Shown in pieces: positions 35,702 through 48,452 of a DNA stretch of 64,000 bases (position 1 is its first letter; each line of letters begins with the position of its first letter). A program made the translations under genes and the position numbers. The DNA is from Rhizobium leguminosarum bv. trifolii WSM1325. Its GTDB lineage: Bacteria; Pseudomonadota; Alphaproteobacteria; Rhizobiales; Rhizobiaceae. The notes below the pieces were generated by a model. That model was given only the letters and a program-made list of their open reading frames with translations, was not told where the DNA came from and searched no databases. Where the stretch lies: NCBI GenBank assembly GCA_000023185.1, contig CP001622.1, positions 4,006,501-4,070,500 on the forward strand. Reading direction: 5' to 3'.

Positions 35702-36228
35702 GTCGCACACTCCTTGAATGTCAGCACGTCCCACGGTGCCACCACGGCCTTGCCCTCGCCCCAGGCGCTGGATTCGCGGATGGCGGGACCAAGGCCGGGA
35801 AGCACGAGCTTTTCAGCCGCTTCAGCGCCTTCGGGTTGCAGATTGTCCATCTCGCCCTCGGCATCCATGCCATAGACGGCGCCCTGCCAGACCGTGCAGG
35901 CATTGAGATCGGCGCCGGTCGCATCACCCTCGGGGCAGTTGAACATCAGGATGCCGATGGCGCGCACCGGATCTTCCGACGGCATGACATAACCTTCCAT
36001 CACGACAGGTGTCTTCAGCGCGCTGACCTTGAACTGGTTGCTGGCGGCCGCCGATGGAGAATTCAGCGGTGCAAAGCGCAATTCATAGGCACCATCGCGA
36101 TCGACATAGACAGCCTGCTCCTGCTTGCATGCGGCACCGAAGGTGGAGGCCGGAACGACGAAAAACGCGGCGGCTGCGATTGCAGCCACGCCTTTCCGTC
36201 TCGCCGTGATCCTGATCCTTCCGCTCAT
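35698..36228 (-). CDS. Exported protein of unknown function
   Basis: A 176-aa protein with a signal peptide (GVAAIAAAAFFVVPASTFGA, about residues 13-32). No family is recognised. The mature part has four cysteines (ACKQEQ, NCPEG, NACTVW, KECAT), enough for two disulfides in the periplasm. It is coupled by ATGA overlaps to both the DUF4241 gene before it and the SDR gene after it, so these three genes form one translational block inside the suc-lpdA operon. Confidence 0.7.
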   Translation of the reverse strand: MSGRIRITARRKGVAAIAAAAFFVVPASTFGAACKQEQAVYVDRDGAYELRFAPLNSPSAAASNQFKVSALKTPVVMEGYVMPSEDPVRAIGILMFNCPEGDATGADLNACTVWQGAVYGMDAEGEMDNLQPEGAEAAEKLVLPGLGPAIRESSAWGEGKAVVAPWDVLTFKECAT

Positions 36229-36974
36229 TGCAGCTTCGGCTCCCTCCGCCCGTCGGCGTTCTCGACAACGCTGAAATCCGTCAACAGCACCAGCGCACGG
36301 CCATCCCTGTCGAGCCCCCAGAAGGCTGGATAGAAACCGTCGCCCCAGCCGCTCCAGAACACCGCGACATTGCCCTTCTTACCGGCGACCGGCCGGTGCA
36401 GCGCATAGATGTCCTTGTTGGCTTCCAGGTCCGACGCCAGCACGTCGTCGTAATAGTTGACGTCGGAATCCGGTTTCTGCGCCTGCACCTGCTTTTCGCG
36501 CTCTCCGATCAGATCAAGCGTATCGGCGTCCATGTAACAGCCGAGGCCGGCATCGACAGGATAGCCGAAGATCTCGCCGTCCTTCAGCGTCGCCGGGTCC
36601 TGCCCGGGCAGGACCGCAAGCTCCCAACGATCCGGCTTGCCCTCGGCAAACCGCATGCTGGCGGCCGCGACGCGCCCGAAGGCCTGGTAGAGCGTTACCG
36701 GATACTCGCCAGGCGCAACCGTTCTTGCGAGTGCCGGACGGTCGGGCTGGGCCAGCGGATCCGCCGCAACGATGCGCCCCGATGTCAGCTCGACATTGCC
36801 CATATGGATGACGCCGATCGATCGGCCGGAAAGCTCGGCATCGCTGAGCGCCACCAGGTCGAAATTGCTGCTTGCCTTGCCGATATCCCAGCCGGCAGCC
36901 GATGCGGCGACCGGAATATGCGCGGCGGCAGCGCAAAGAAGAAGGCGCGCCGCTCGCATGATCCGGTTCCGCAT
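36225..36974 (-). CDS. DUF4241-family exported protein
   Basis: This 249-aa protein carries a DUF4241-like domain, recognised by SGRIVAADPLAQ and AVFWSGWGDGFYPAFWGLDRDGR. A signal peptide (RAARLLLCAAAAHIPVAASA, about 7-26) is visible. Function of the family is unknown. It starts 13 bases after sucB and overlaps the following gene by ATGA, so it appears to be a stable part of this operon. Confidence 0.75.
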   Translation of the reverse strand: MRNRIMRAARLLLCAAAAHIPVAASAAGWDIGKASSNFDLVALSDAELSGRSIGVIHMGNVELTSGRIVAADPLAQPDRPALARTVAPGEYPVTLYQAFGRVAAASMRFAEGKPDRWELAVLPGQDPATLKDGEIFGYPVDAGLGCYMDADTLDLIGEREKQVQAQKPDSDVNYYDDVLASDLEANKDIYALHRPVAGKKGNVAVFWSGWGDGFYPAFWGLDRDGRALVLLTDFSVVENADGRREPKLQ

Positions 36975-36987
36975 CGAAAGCGCTCCC

Positions 36988-38250
<1,263 letters not shown>

Positions 38251-38289
38251 TGTTCAGATCCTGATTTCGTGTGTTTTCGTTTATGCGTT

Positions 38290-38598
38290 TCAGATGGCGG
38301 GCGGCCGCGAGATGATCGAGGGCATCGGCAGGATATCGAAGCGGAAACCGAAACCGGAAGCGATGATCGGATCGCCGTCGGCAAGAAGCTGCGCCGCCGC
38401 CTGATCCTCGACCTCGACGATCGCCATGCCCCAGGCGCCTTCACCCTCGAAGACGGGTCCGACGACGATAGCCGATCCCGCAAGGGCGATCCGATGCCAG
38501 TATTCAGCATGGCGTTTCATCGCCGCCATTTCCTCCCCGGTCCCGTCATGCGGGAAAGTGGGGCGCGGCGGCTGCAGTCTCAGAAAGAAATAAGCCAT
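38290..38598 (-). CDS. YciI-like protein
   Basis: A 102-aa cytoplasmic protein with a YCII-related ferredoxin-like fold: an initial AYFFLRLQPPRP strand, a MKRHAEYWHRIALAGSAIVVGPVFEGEGAWGMAIVEV centre with the conserved histidine, and a final FRFDILPM. The catalytic role of the family is uncertain. It lies between sucA and sucB on the same strand with short spacers (15 and 39 bases), so it is cotranscribed with the 2-oxoglutarate dehydrogenase genes. Confidence 0.8.
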   Translation of the reverse strand: MAYFFLRLQPPRPTFPHDGTGEEMAAMKRHAEYWHRIALAGSAIVVGPVFEGEGAWGMAIVEVEDQAAAQLLADGDPIIASGFGFRFDILPMPSIISRPPAI

Positions 38599-38613
38599 TG
38601 CGCCCCCCTTGTT

Positions 38614-41598
38614 TTAACCGCCCAATGCATCCTCGAGGAATGCGGCGAGCTGCGACAGATGCTTGGACATCAGGCCCGTCGCCGGCGAGGCGGCGGCCGG
38701 ACGGCCGGTATAGCGGACGCGCTGGTACTTCGCATCGATATGGGCGAGCACCCATTCGAGGAAGGGGTCGATGAACGACCATGCGCCCATGTTCTTCGGC
38801 TCTTCCTGGCACCAGACCATCTCGGCATTGCGGAAGCGCGACAGCTCGTTGATCAGCGCCTTCGCCGGGAACGGATAGAGCTGCTCGACGCGCAAGAGAT
38901 AGATGTCGTCGATGCCGCGCTTTTCACGCTCTTCGAGAAGATCGTAATAGACCTTGCCGGAGCACATGACGACGCGGCGGATCTTGTTGTCCTTCTGCAG
39001 CTTGATCGGGCCGTCCTTGATCACCTCGGCATCGTCCCAGAGCAGACGATGGAAGGCGGATTCGCCGGCCATTTCGGCAAGCGTCGAGACCGCCCGTTTG
39101 TGGCGCAGCAGCGACTTCGGCGTCATCAGGACCAGCGGCTTGCGGAAGTCGCGCTTCAGCTGCCGGCGCAGGATGTGGAAATAGTTTGCCGGCGTCGTGA
39201 CGTTGGCGACCTGCATGTTGTCTTCCGCGCAAAGCTGCAGGAAACGTTCGAGGCGGGCCGAGGAGTGTTCGGGACCCTGACCTTCATAACCGTGAGGCAG
39301 CAGGCAGACGAGGCCCGACATGCGCAGCCACTTGCGTTCGCCCGACGAGATGAACTGGTCGAAGACCACCTGCGCGCCGTTGGCGAAATCGCCGAACTGG
39401 GCTTCCCAGAGCGTCAGCGCATTCGGGCGGGCGAGCGAATAGCCATATTCGAAACCGAGCACGGCCTCTTCCGAAAGCATCGAATTGATGACTTCGTAGC
39501 GACCCTGCGTCGGCGAAAGATTGGCGAGCGGGATGTAGCGCTCTTCGGTTTCCTGATCGTAGAGAACCGAGTGACGCTGCGAGAAGGTGCCGCGTTCACA
39601 ATCCTGGCCGGAGAGGCGGATCTTGCTGCCTTCGACGCAGAGCGCGCCGAAGGAGAGCGCTTCGGCCATCGCCCAGTCGATACCCTCGCCGGTGGCGATC
39701 ATGTTGGCCCGGTTTTCCATGAAGCGCTGGATCGTCCGGTGTGCGTTGAAGCCCGCCGGGATCTCAGAGAGCTTGCGGCCGATCTCCTTCAGCGTCTTCA
39801 TCGGCACGGCGGTCTTGCCGCGGCGCTGCTCGTCGGCATTGTCGGCCGTGCGCAGTCCCGACCACTCACCATCAAGCCAGTCGGCCTTGTTCGGCTTGTA
39901 GTGCTGGCCGGCCTCGAACTCCTGCTCGAGATGGGCGCGCCAGTCGGCCTTCATCTTCTCGACTTCACCGTCGGTGAGCAGGCCCTCGGCGACGAGACGG
40001 GCCGCATAGAGCTGCAGCACGGTCTTGTGGGCGCGGATCACCTTGTACATCTTCGGCTGCGTGAAGGACGGTTCGTCGCCTTCATTGTGGCCGTAGCGGC
40101 GGTAGCAGAACAGGTCGAGCACAACAGGCTTGTGGAACTTCATGCGGAATTCGGTGGCGATCTTCGCCCCATAAACCACGGCTTCCGGATCGTCGCCGTT
40201 GACGTGCAGGATCGGCGCCTCGATCATCTTGGCGACGTCAGACGGATAAGGCGACGAGCGCGAGAAGGCCGGGTTTGTGGTGAAGCCGATCTGGTTGTTG
40301 ATGATCACATGCATGGTGCCGGCGACGCGATGGCCGCGCAGACCGGAAAGGCCGAGGATTTCGGCAATGACACCCTGGCCGGCAAAGGCCGCGTCGCCAT
40401 GGATCAGCAGCGGCAGAACCTTGGCGCGTTCGGAAAGCGGGATGATGTCGCCGTCCCAGACGGTGGCGTTCATATCCTGCTTGGCGCGGGCCTTGCCCAT
40501 GACGACGGGGTCGACGATTTCGAGATGCGACGGGTTCGCCGTCAGCGAAACGTGGATCTTGTTGCCGTCGAATTCGCGGTCGGAGGAGGCGCCGAGATGG
40601 TACTTGACGTCACCCGAGCCCTCGACCTCATCGGGAGCGGCCGAGCCGCCCTTGAACTCATGGAAGATCGCCCGGTGCGGCTTGCCCATGACCTGGGAGA
40701 GCACGTTCAGACGGCCGCGATGGGCCATGCCGAACACGGCTTCCTTGAGGCCGAGATGACCGCCGCGCTTGAGGATCTGCTCCAGCGCCGGGATCAGCGA
40801 TTCGCCGCCGTCGAGACCGAAACGCTTCGTGCCTTTGAACTTGACGTCGAGGAACTGCTCGTAGCCTTCGGCTTCGACCAGCTTGGCAAGGATCGCCTTC
40901 TTGCCTTCCGGCGTGAAGGCCACACCCTTGTCCGGTCCTTCGATGCGCTCCTGAATCCACGCCTTCTCTTCCGGATTGGAGATATGCATGAATTCGACGC
41001 CGAGCGTCGAGCAATAGGTGCGCTCGAGGATTTCGATCATCTCGCGGATGGTCGCGTATTCCAAGCCGAGCACGTTGTCGATGAAGATCTTGCGATCGTA
41101 ATCGGCGGCCGTGAAACCGTAATTCTCCGCCGACAGTTCATGATAGTCGTCGACGGGAGCGGCGATGCCGAGCGGGTCGAGCTTGGCATGCAGGTGACCG
41201 CGCATGCGGTAGGCGCGGATCATCATGATGGCGCGCACGGAATCGCGCGTCGCCTGCAGCACCTCGGTGCTGTCGGCAGGCTTGCCCTGAGCTTCGGCCT
41301 TGGCCTTGACCTTGGTCTCGATCACCTTCTCGACGATGCCCCAGTCGCCATCGAGAGCCGACACCAGATCGCCGCTGGCCTGAAGCGGCCAGTTCTTCTT
41401 GCGCCAGGAAGCCCCTTTGGCCGCCCTCTTCACATCGCTGGGATCCTCCTCCAGCGCCTTGAAGAAAGACCGCCACTGATCGTCGACCGATGCTGGGTCC
41501 TCTTCATACAGCGCGTAGAGCTGCTCGATATAGGCAGCGTTGGCGCCATCCAGAAACGAGGTGATCTGAAACTGCTCGTTGGCTTCTTGCCGTGCCAT
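38614..41598 (-). CDS. sucA: 2-Oxoglutarate dehydrogenase E1
   Basis: This 994-aa thiamin-diphosphate enzyme decarboxylates 2-oxoglutarate and passes the succinyl group to the E2 lipoyl arm. The N-terminal E2-binding segment is FLDGANAAYIEQLYALYEEDP; the body includes GMAHRGRLNVL, HGDAAFAGQGV (ThDP-Mg region) and the C-terminal VWCQEEPKNMGAW signature. MARQEANEQFQ is used as start, discarding 24 upstream codons without family similarity; the ribosome site there is weak. It follows sucD after a strong GC hairpin. Confidence 0.97.
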   Translation of the reverse strand: MARQEANEQFQITSFLDGANAAYIEQLYALYEEDPASVDDQWRSFFKALEEDPSDVKRAAKGASWRKKNWPLQASGDLVSALDGDWGIVEKVIETKVKAKAEAQGKPADSTEVLQATRDSVRAIMMIRAYRMRGHLHAKLDPLGIAAPVDDYHELSAENYGFTAADYDRKIFIDNVLGLEYATIREMIEILERTYCSTLGVEFMHISNPEEKAWIQERIEGPDKGVAFTPEGKKAILAKLVEAEGYEQFLDVKFKGTKRFGLDGGESLIPALEQILKRGGHLGLKEAVFGMAHRGRLNVLSQVMGKPHRAIFHEFKGGSAAPDEVEGSGDVKYHLGASSDREFDGNKIHVSLTANPSHLEIVDPVVMGKARAKQDMNATVWDGDIIPLSERAKVLPLLIHGDAAFAGQGVIAEILGLSGLRGHRVAGTMHVIINNQIGFTTNPAFSRSSPYPSDVAKMIEAPILHVNGDDPEAVVYGAKIATEFRMKFHKPVVLDLFCYRRYGHNEGDEPSFTQPKMYKVIRAHKTVLQLYAARLVAEGLLTDGEVEKMKADWRAHLEQEFEAGQHYKPNKADWLDGEWSGLRTADNADEQRRGKTAVPMKTLKEIGRKLSEIPAGFNAHRTIQRFMENRANMIATGEGIDWAMAEALSFGALCVEGSKIRLSGQDCERGTFSQRHSVLYDQETEERYIPLANLSPTQGRYEVINSMLSEEAVLGFEYGYSLARPNALTLWEAQFGDFANGAQVVFDQFISSGERKWLRMSGLVCLLPHGYEGQGPEHSSARLERFLQLCAEDNMQVANVTTPANYFHILRRQLKRDFRKPLVLMTPKSLLRHKRAVSTLAEMAGESAFHRLLWDDAEVIKDGPIKLQKDNKIRRVVMCSGKVYYDLLEEREKRGIDDIYLLRVEQLYPFPAKALINELSRFRNAEMVWCQEEPKNMGAWSFIDPFLEWVLAHIDAKYQRVRYTGRPAAASPATGLMSKHLSQLAAFLEDALGG

Positions 41599-41719
41599 GG
41601 TGATATGCGGACGCTTCCGTCCGCCTCCTGACTTTGATGAATTTGCCGGCTTGATGGCCGGCTGCCGCATTCGATTGCCGCCTGTCCGCGGCGCATCTGC
41701 TGGTTTCGTGTTGTCGAGG

Positions 41720-41755
41720 CCGGGCGGAGGGCGCAGATGCCGTTCCTCCGCCCGG
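41720..41755 (-). promoter_or_regulatory. Strong hairpin between sucD and sucA
   Basis: CCGGGCGGAGG and CCTCCGCCCGG form a perfect 11-bp GC-rich stem around a 14-base loop. No U-run follows on the minus strand. It could partly terminate or process the mRNA between the succinyl-CoA synthetase and 2-oxoglutarate dehydrogenase segments. Confidence 0.6.
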
Positions 41756-41769
41756 TCTATATAGGTGGC

Positions 41770-42672
41770 TTAGCCCTTGAGGACTTCAACCAGCGTCTTG
41801 CCGAGGCGGGCCGGAGAGGGCGATACCTTGATGCCTGCCGATTCCATCGCCGCGATCTTCGATTCCGCATCGCCCTTGCCGCCGGAAACCACGGCGCCGG
41901 CATGGCCCATGGTGCGGCCCTTCGGCGCCGTACGGCCGGCAATGAAGCCGGCCATCGGCTTCTTGCGGCCCTTCTTGGCTTCGTCCTTGAGGAACTGGGC
42001 TGCGTCTTCTTCAGCCGCACCTCCGATTTCGCCGATCATGATGATCGACTGGGTGGCTTCGTCGGCCAGGAACATTTCCAGGACGTCGATGAACTCGGTG
42101 CCCTTGACCGGGTCGCCGCCGATACCGACGGCCGTCGTCTGGCCGAGACCTTCATTGGAGGTCTGGAACACGGCTTCATAGGTTAGCGTGCCCGAGCGGG
42201 AAACGATACCGACCGAACCCTTGCGGAAGATCGAGCCCGGCATGATGCCGATCTTGCATTCTTCCGGCGTCAGGATACCCGGGCAGTTTGGGCCGAGCAG
42301 GCGCGACTTGGAGCGGTCGAGGCGAGCCTTGACGCGCACCATGTCCATGACCGGAATGCCTTCGGTGATGCAGGTGATGAACGGGATCTCGGCGTCGATC
42401 GCCTCGATGATCGCGTCGGCGGCTCCGGCCGGCGGAACATAGATGACAGACGCGTTGGCGCCAGTCTTTTCCTTGCCTTCGGCAACGGTTGCAAAGATCG
42501 GCAGGCTTTCGCCCTTCGCGCCGGTCCAGGTTTCGCCACCCTTCTTCGGATGGATACCGCCGACCATCTGGGTGCCGTAGTAAGCAAGCGCCTGTTCGGT
42601 GTGGAAGGTTCCGGTCTTGCCGGTTAGGCCCTGAACGAGAACCTTGGTGTCTTTGTTGACGAGAATGGACAT
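41770..42672 (-). CDS. sucD: Succinyl-CoA synthetase alpha subunit
   Basis: The 300-aa alpha subunit carries the phosphohistidine that relays phosphate in succinyl-CoA to succinate conversion. The start [24 protein letters not shown] is the family N-terminus with its CoA-binding loop; 45 upstream in-frame codons are not part of it. The active-site histidine is in [16 protein letters not shown] (about residue 250), and [12 protein letters not shown] is also conserved. A small gene separates it from sucC, which is unusual since the two subunits form one enzyme. Confidence 0.97.
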   Translation of the reverse strand: MSILVNKDTKVLVQGLTGKTGTFHTEQALAYYGTQMVGGIHPKKGGETWTGAKGESLPIFATVAEGKEKTGANASVIYVPPAGAADAIIEAIDAEIPFITCITEGIPVMDMVRVKARLDRSKSRLLGPNCPGILTPEECKIGIMPGSIFRKGSVGIVSRSGTLTYEAVFQTSNEGLGQTTAVGIGGDPVKGTEFIDVLEMFLADEATQSIIMIGEIGGAAEEDAAQFLKDEAKKGRKKPMAGFIAGRTAPKGRTMGHAGAVVSGGKGDAESKIAAMESAGIKVSPSPARLGKTLVEVLKG

Positions 42673-42685
42673 GCGAGGCCTTTGT

Positions 42686-43177
42686 TTAGGAGAGGTTGGA
42701 AGACGTGGGGGACGCACGACGATAGACGCCGCTGACGACCTCCTGCCAAGTATCGCTGCCTGCAGGCGAAAAGCTGACGCCCATCCGGTAGCAGTCTTCA
42801 TTTTCAAATGTGAATATGGTGCGCTGGCTGCCGCGCGGCGAAGTCTTCATCAGCACAAGCTCATTGCCGTTCCACTCGCCGGACGCCGGCACGGGCGGCG
42901 CAAAACCTGCGGTGTCGAACTGGTAGAGTTTGTAGGCCTTGTCCGAAGCATCGAAGCCGAAAACATTTCGCGCCTCGAACGAAACAGCACCATCGCGCGT
43001 CTGGCGATAGCGCTGCTCGAGGAAGAACCCGCCGAACAACGCCTCGCCGGAAAACTCCGCACTGGCCTTGCCTTCACTCGTCCACGCCGACGCCGCGACA
43101 CGCTCGTCCCCTTCCCACACGCCGGCGAAGGCGTGGAGGCGGAAATGAGCAGCGGAGGGCGTGGACTGGAAGGCCAT
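42686..43177 (-). CDS. DUF1579-family protein between sucC and sucD
   Basis: This 163-aa cytoplasmic protein has a lipocalin-like DUF1579 layout: [16 protein letters not shown] near the N-terminus, [20 protein letters not shown], and repeated beta strands ending in [12 protein letters not shown]. No catalytic motif is visible. It starts 8 bases after the sucC stop and ends 13 bases before the sucD start, so it is embedded in the operon. Ligand and role are unknown. Confidence 0.75.
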   Translation of the reverse strand: MAFQSTPSAAHFRLHAFAGVWEGDERVAASAWTSEGKASAEFSGEALFGGFFLEQRYRQTRDGAVSFEARNVFGFDASDKAYKLYQFDTAGFAPPVPASGEWNGNELVLMKTSPRGSQRTIFTFENEDCYRMGVSFSPAGSDTWQEVVSGVYRRASPTSSNLS

Positions 43178-43185
43178 GATCGTTC

Positions 43186-44379
<1,194 letters not shown>

Positions 44380-44413
44380 GGGTCTATCCCTATTTCGATT
44401 ACTTCAGCGCCAA

Positions 44414-45457
<1,044 letters not shown>

Positions 45458-45552
45458 CTAAAAATGGCAATGCATTATTTTTGATGCAGCGTTTTCAATC
45501 GTTTAGATCCAAAAATTCTTACGTAAACGTAATTCATTCTGTCACCAGATTG

Positions 45553-46716
45553 TTACTCTGCGGCGCGTTTCTGATGGTGCAGCGCAAGATATTCCGCACT
45601 GCGCATCTCGAACAGGCGCGAAGCCGTGCGGTCAAATTCGAAGCCCTCGGTGCCCCGACGTTGTAGCAGCAGTTCCTCCGGCATCGCCGCCGCGGAAATG
45701 TAAAGCCGCACGGCATGATCGTAAAACGTATCGACCATAATGATGAACCGCTTGATCTGGTTCCGCTTTTCCGGCCCGAGCAAGGGAATGTGATCGACGA
45801 AGACCGTATCGTAGCGCTCGGCGATGGCCAGGAAGTCGACCGCCCCGAGCGGTTTGTCGCAAAGATCGGCGAAAGAGAAACGCGCCATGCGGTCGACGGC
45901 GAGCGGCACATGGATGTGGCGCCCCTTCATCGGAATATCCAGCGGCTGCGCCTTGCGCCCATGCAGCGCCTGGGTCCAGGACGCATCCATCGCCATGTCG
46001 TTATGCTCGTTGATCGGCACCAGGTAGACCGGCTGGCTGCTCAGCTTCTCCATCCGGTAGTCGGTCGACGAATCCAGGGTAACGACATCGACATACTGCT
46101 TGAGCAAGGCAACGAAGGGCAGGAAGAGGCCGCGATTGAGACCATCCGCGTAGAGATTGTCGGGCTCGACGTTCGAGGTCGCGACCAGCACGCATCCGCG
46201 CGCGAAAAGCTCGGAGAACAGCCGCGACAAGATCATCGCATCGGCGATGTCGGTGACCGTGAACTCGTCGAAGCAAAGCAGTTCTGCCTCGTCGTAAAGC
46301 GCTGCGGCGACCGGCGGCATCGGATCGGCCTGCCTCGTCTCACCGTTCTTGAGCTTCCGCCGGTGCGCGGCGATGCGGTTGTGCACATCCGCCATGAATT
46401 CGTGGAAATGCGCCCGCCGTTTCTTCCTGCACGGCGCCATCGCGAAGAACATGTCCATCAGCATGGTCTTGCCGCGCCCGACGCTGCCGTGGATATAAAG
46501 CCCCTTGATGCCGTCGGCCGATTTCTTCTTGGCGGCAAACAGCCAGCCGAGCGCGCTCGACTTTGCCGCCGGCCGCCGCTGCTTCAGACCGGCGAGCACC
46601 CGGTCGAGGCTCTTTGCCACGTCCAATTGGGCAGAATCGGCCTGAAGGGCGCCCGATGCGGTCAGCGCTTTAAGCTGTTCGCAGACGCTGAGCGCATAAT
46701 CCGGCATTGGTTGCAT
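45553..46716 (-). CDS. zapE: AFG1-family ATPase, cell division protein ZapE
   Basis: A 387-aa P-loop ATPase of the AFG1/ZapE family, which in E. coli acts on the FtsZ ring and in mitochondria on respiratory-complex quality control. Walker A is YIHGSVGRGKTMLMD (about residues 73-87), Walker B is ELLCFDEFTVTDIADAM, and the C-terminal FADLCDKPLGAVDFLAIAERYDTVF block is diagnostic. It lies between sdhB-omp19-like and mdh, all on the same strand. Confidence 0.92.
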   Translation of the reverse strand: MQPMPDYALSVCEQLKALTASGALQADSAQLDVAKSLDRVLAGLKQRRPAAKSSALGWLFAAKKKSADGIKGLYIHGSVGRGKTMLMDMFFAMAPCRKKRRAHFHEFMADVHNRIAAHRRKLKNGETRQADPMPPVAAALYDEAELLCFDEFTVTDIADAMILSRLFSELFARGCVLVATSNVEPDNLYADGLNRGLFLPFVALLKQYVDVVTLDSSTDYRMEKLSSQPVYLVPINEHNDMAMDASWTQALHGRKAQPLDIPMKGRHIHVPLAVDRMARFSFADLCDKPLGAVDFLAIAERYDTVFVDHIPLLGPEKRNQIKRFIIMVDTFYDHAVRLYISAAAMPEELLLQRRGTEGFEFDRTASRLFEMRSAEYLALHHQKRAAE

Positions 46717-46764
46717 GAGGGCATATCCGCCTGTCAGTCAACGGCGGAGAACCCGCCGGAACAT

Positions 46765-47280
46765 TTACCGGCTGAGACTGATCGACTGGCCTGTGCTCGT
46801 CTGTCCCTGGAAGCGGTTGTCGGCCGTCTTGTAGACGCTGCCGAGCTGGTTGCCCGAGCGGTCCTTGAGCAGCACCTGCTTGCCGGCGACCTCCCAGGAG
46901 CCCATCGCCGTCAGCTCGCCGACACAGCCACGCGTTCCGCCGCGCGAACCGCTGCCGAGATTGGTGAGCGTTAGGAACATGTCGCAGCTACCGTTGACGC
47001 GCCAGCTCCCGACCATCGATTCCTTGGTGATATCGAGCGCATTCGCGGCCATTGCACCAGGCTCAGCGCCCGGCATCGGCGCCGTCGTCGTCGGCGCGGC
47101 CGGAAACTGTGAGCCGCCGGTCGGCGGCGGAAGCTGCCCGCCCTGCACCGAGGGCACCGGCTGCGCCGTCAACGGCGCCGGGCCGGCACTGGCGTTGGAG
47201 CTGTAATCATATGCCGTACGCTGACAACCGGCTAGCGACAGAACCACCACCAGACCTGTCATCGCATATCGCAACTGCAT
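46765..47280 (-). CDS. Omp19-like outer-membrane lipoprotein with protease-inhibitor (AprI/Inh) domain
   Basis: A 171-aa lipoprotein: the signal peptide ends in the lipobox LAGC (Cys about residue 19). A Pro/Gln/Gly-rich linker follows, then a C-terminal beta-barrel domain of the AprI/Inh type with [14 protein letters not shown], a paired [14 protein letters not shown] and [15 protein letters not shown]. Brucella Omp19 has this architecture and inhibits proteases, so this is the rhizobial counterpart by inference. Three consecutive ATGs follow AGGAG; the third is chosen because its spacing is best. It is not clearly linked in function to zapE. Confidence 0.8.
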   Translation of the reverse strand: MQLRYAMTGLVVVLSLAGCQRTAYDYSSNASAGPAPLTAQPVPSVQGGQLPPPTGGSQFPAAPTTTAPMPGAEPGAMAANALDITKESMVGSWRVNGSCDMFLTLTNLGSGSRGGTRGCVGELTAMGSWEVAGKQVLLKDRSGNQLGSVYKTADNRFQGQTSTGQSISLSR

Positions 47281-47654
47281 CATCATACTCCTGAATTCGG
47301 CTGTCGCCGTAGAGAAACGGGCGTGAGACAAGTCCGATTATCGTAATTCGATTTGGTTAATCAAGTCGTGCTGCATAAATTGCCCGTGACAACAACTAAC
47401 CGAAAAACGATACAGTTCAACTGTCCTGCTGCAAAACTTCCTGCACATAGAATTTGTCAGCAAGGTGTTGAGCGCGTTCATCTCAGTCAGGATCCCTGTC
47501 GAACTCGCGCAATGTCCTGGAATAGTGTCTCACCGCATCTTGCAGAAGGATTGCACCGGGATCGATGCGGATGCCCTGTTCGTGCACCGCGACCGAATCT
47601 CGGTGACGGCTTCGGAATCGAAGCCGTCTATTCCGCCATCGGTACCGAGGTTGA
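47281..47654. other. Gene-free stretch between sdhB and the Omp19-like gene
   Basis: I see no supportable gene in these 374 bases. It contains the hairpin GACGGCTTCG/CGAAGCCGTC (47605-47628), which may end the sdh transcript although no U-run follows. The AT-richer part near 47290-47420 is a plausible promoter region for the minus-strand Omp19-like gene. Confidence 0.5.
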
Positions 47655-48434
47655 TCAAACCCGGCGCTCGACCATCATCTTCTTGATTTCGGCGATCGCC
47701 TTGGCCGGGTTGAGGCCCTTGGGGCAGGTTTGCGCACAGTTCATGATCGTGTGGCAGCGATAGAGGCGGAACGGATCCTCGAGATTGTCGAGACGCTCGC
47801 CGGTCGCCTCATCTCTGGAATCGATCAGCCAGCGATAGGCCTGCAGCAGAACGGCCGGACCGAGATAGCGGTCGCCATTCCACCAATAGCTCGGACAGGA
47901 GGTCGAGCAGCAGGCGCAGAGGATGCATTCATAGAGGCCGTCGAGCTTCTGCCGGTCCTCATGGCTCTGCTTCCACTCCTTGGCCGGCGCCGGCGACACC
48001 GTCTTCAGCCATGGCTCGATCGAACGATGCTGGGCATAGAAGTTGGTGAGGTCGGGTACCAAATCCTTGACGACGGGCAGATGCGGCAGCGGATAGATCT
48101 TCACCGCGCCCTTGATATCGTCGAGGCCCTTGGTGCAGGCAAGCGTGTTCGTGCCGTCGATATTCATCGCGCAGGAGCCGCAGATGCCCTCGCGACAGGA
48201 ACGGCGCAGCGTCAGCGTCGGGTCGATCTTGTTCTTGATGTAGAGCAGACCGTCGAGCACCATCGGCCCGCAATCGTCGACATCGATATAGAAGGTGTCG
48301 ATAGACGGGTTCTGACCGTCGTCCGGGCTCCAGCGGTAGACGCGGAACTCGCGGGTGTTTTTGGCACCCGCCGGCTTCGGCCAGACCTTGCCTTCGCGCA
48401 TCTGAGAATTCTTGGGGAGAGCGAGTTCAACCAT
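47655..48434 (-). CDS. sdhB: Succinate dehydrogenase iron-sulfur subunit
   Basis: The 259-aa subunit passes electrons from FAD to ubiquinone in complex II. Ligands for the 2Fe-2S cluster are in [16 protein letters not shown], and those for the 4Fe-4S and 3Fe-4S clusters in [16 protein letters not shown] and [17 protein letters not shown]. All cysteines are present. It is the last gene of sdhCDAB, 18 bases after sdhA. Confidence 0.97.
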   Translation of the reverse strand: MVELALPKNSQMREGKVWPKPAGAKNTREFRVYRWSPDDGQNPSIDTFYIDVDDCGPMVLDGLLYIKNKIDPTLTLRRSCREGICGSCAMNIDGTNTLACTKGLDDIKGAVKIYPLPHLPVVKDLVPDLTNFYAQHRSIEPWLKTVSPAPAKEWKQSHEDRQKLDGLYECILCACCSTSCPSYWWNGDRYLGPAVLLQAYRWLIDSRDEATGERLDNLEDPFRLYRCHTIMNCAQTCPKGLNPAKAIAEIKKMMVERRV

Positions 48435-48452
48435 GTCCGGTTCCTCTTGAGA

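Noticed and set aside
33444..35708. Apparent SDR-lipoamide dehydrogenase fusion of 754 codons
   Set aside because: The frame upstream of MSYDVIIIG translates the SDR gene in the wrong frame; the real SDR protein is in another frame with its own start and stop.
38269..41631. A 1120-codon open frame on the plus strand opposite sucA
   Set aside because: It is the antisense shadow of a highly biased GC-rich gene; it has no family resemblance, while sucA on the other strand is unmistakable.
47353..47763. A 136-codon plus-strand frame near the sdhB end
   Set aside because: No ribosome site or recognisable domain, mixed composition, and it runs antisense into sdhB.
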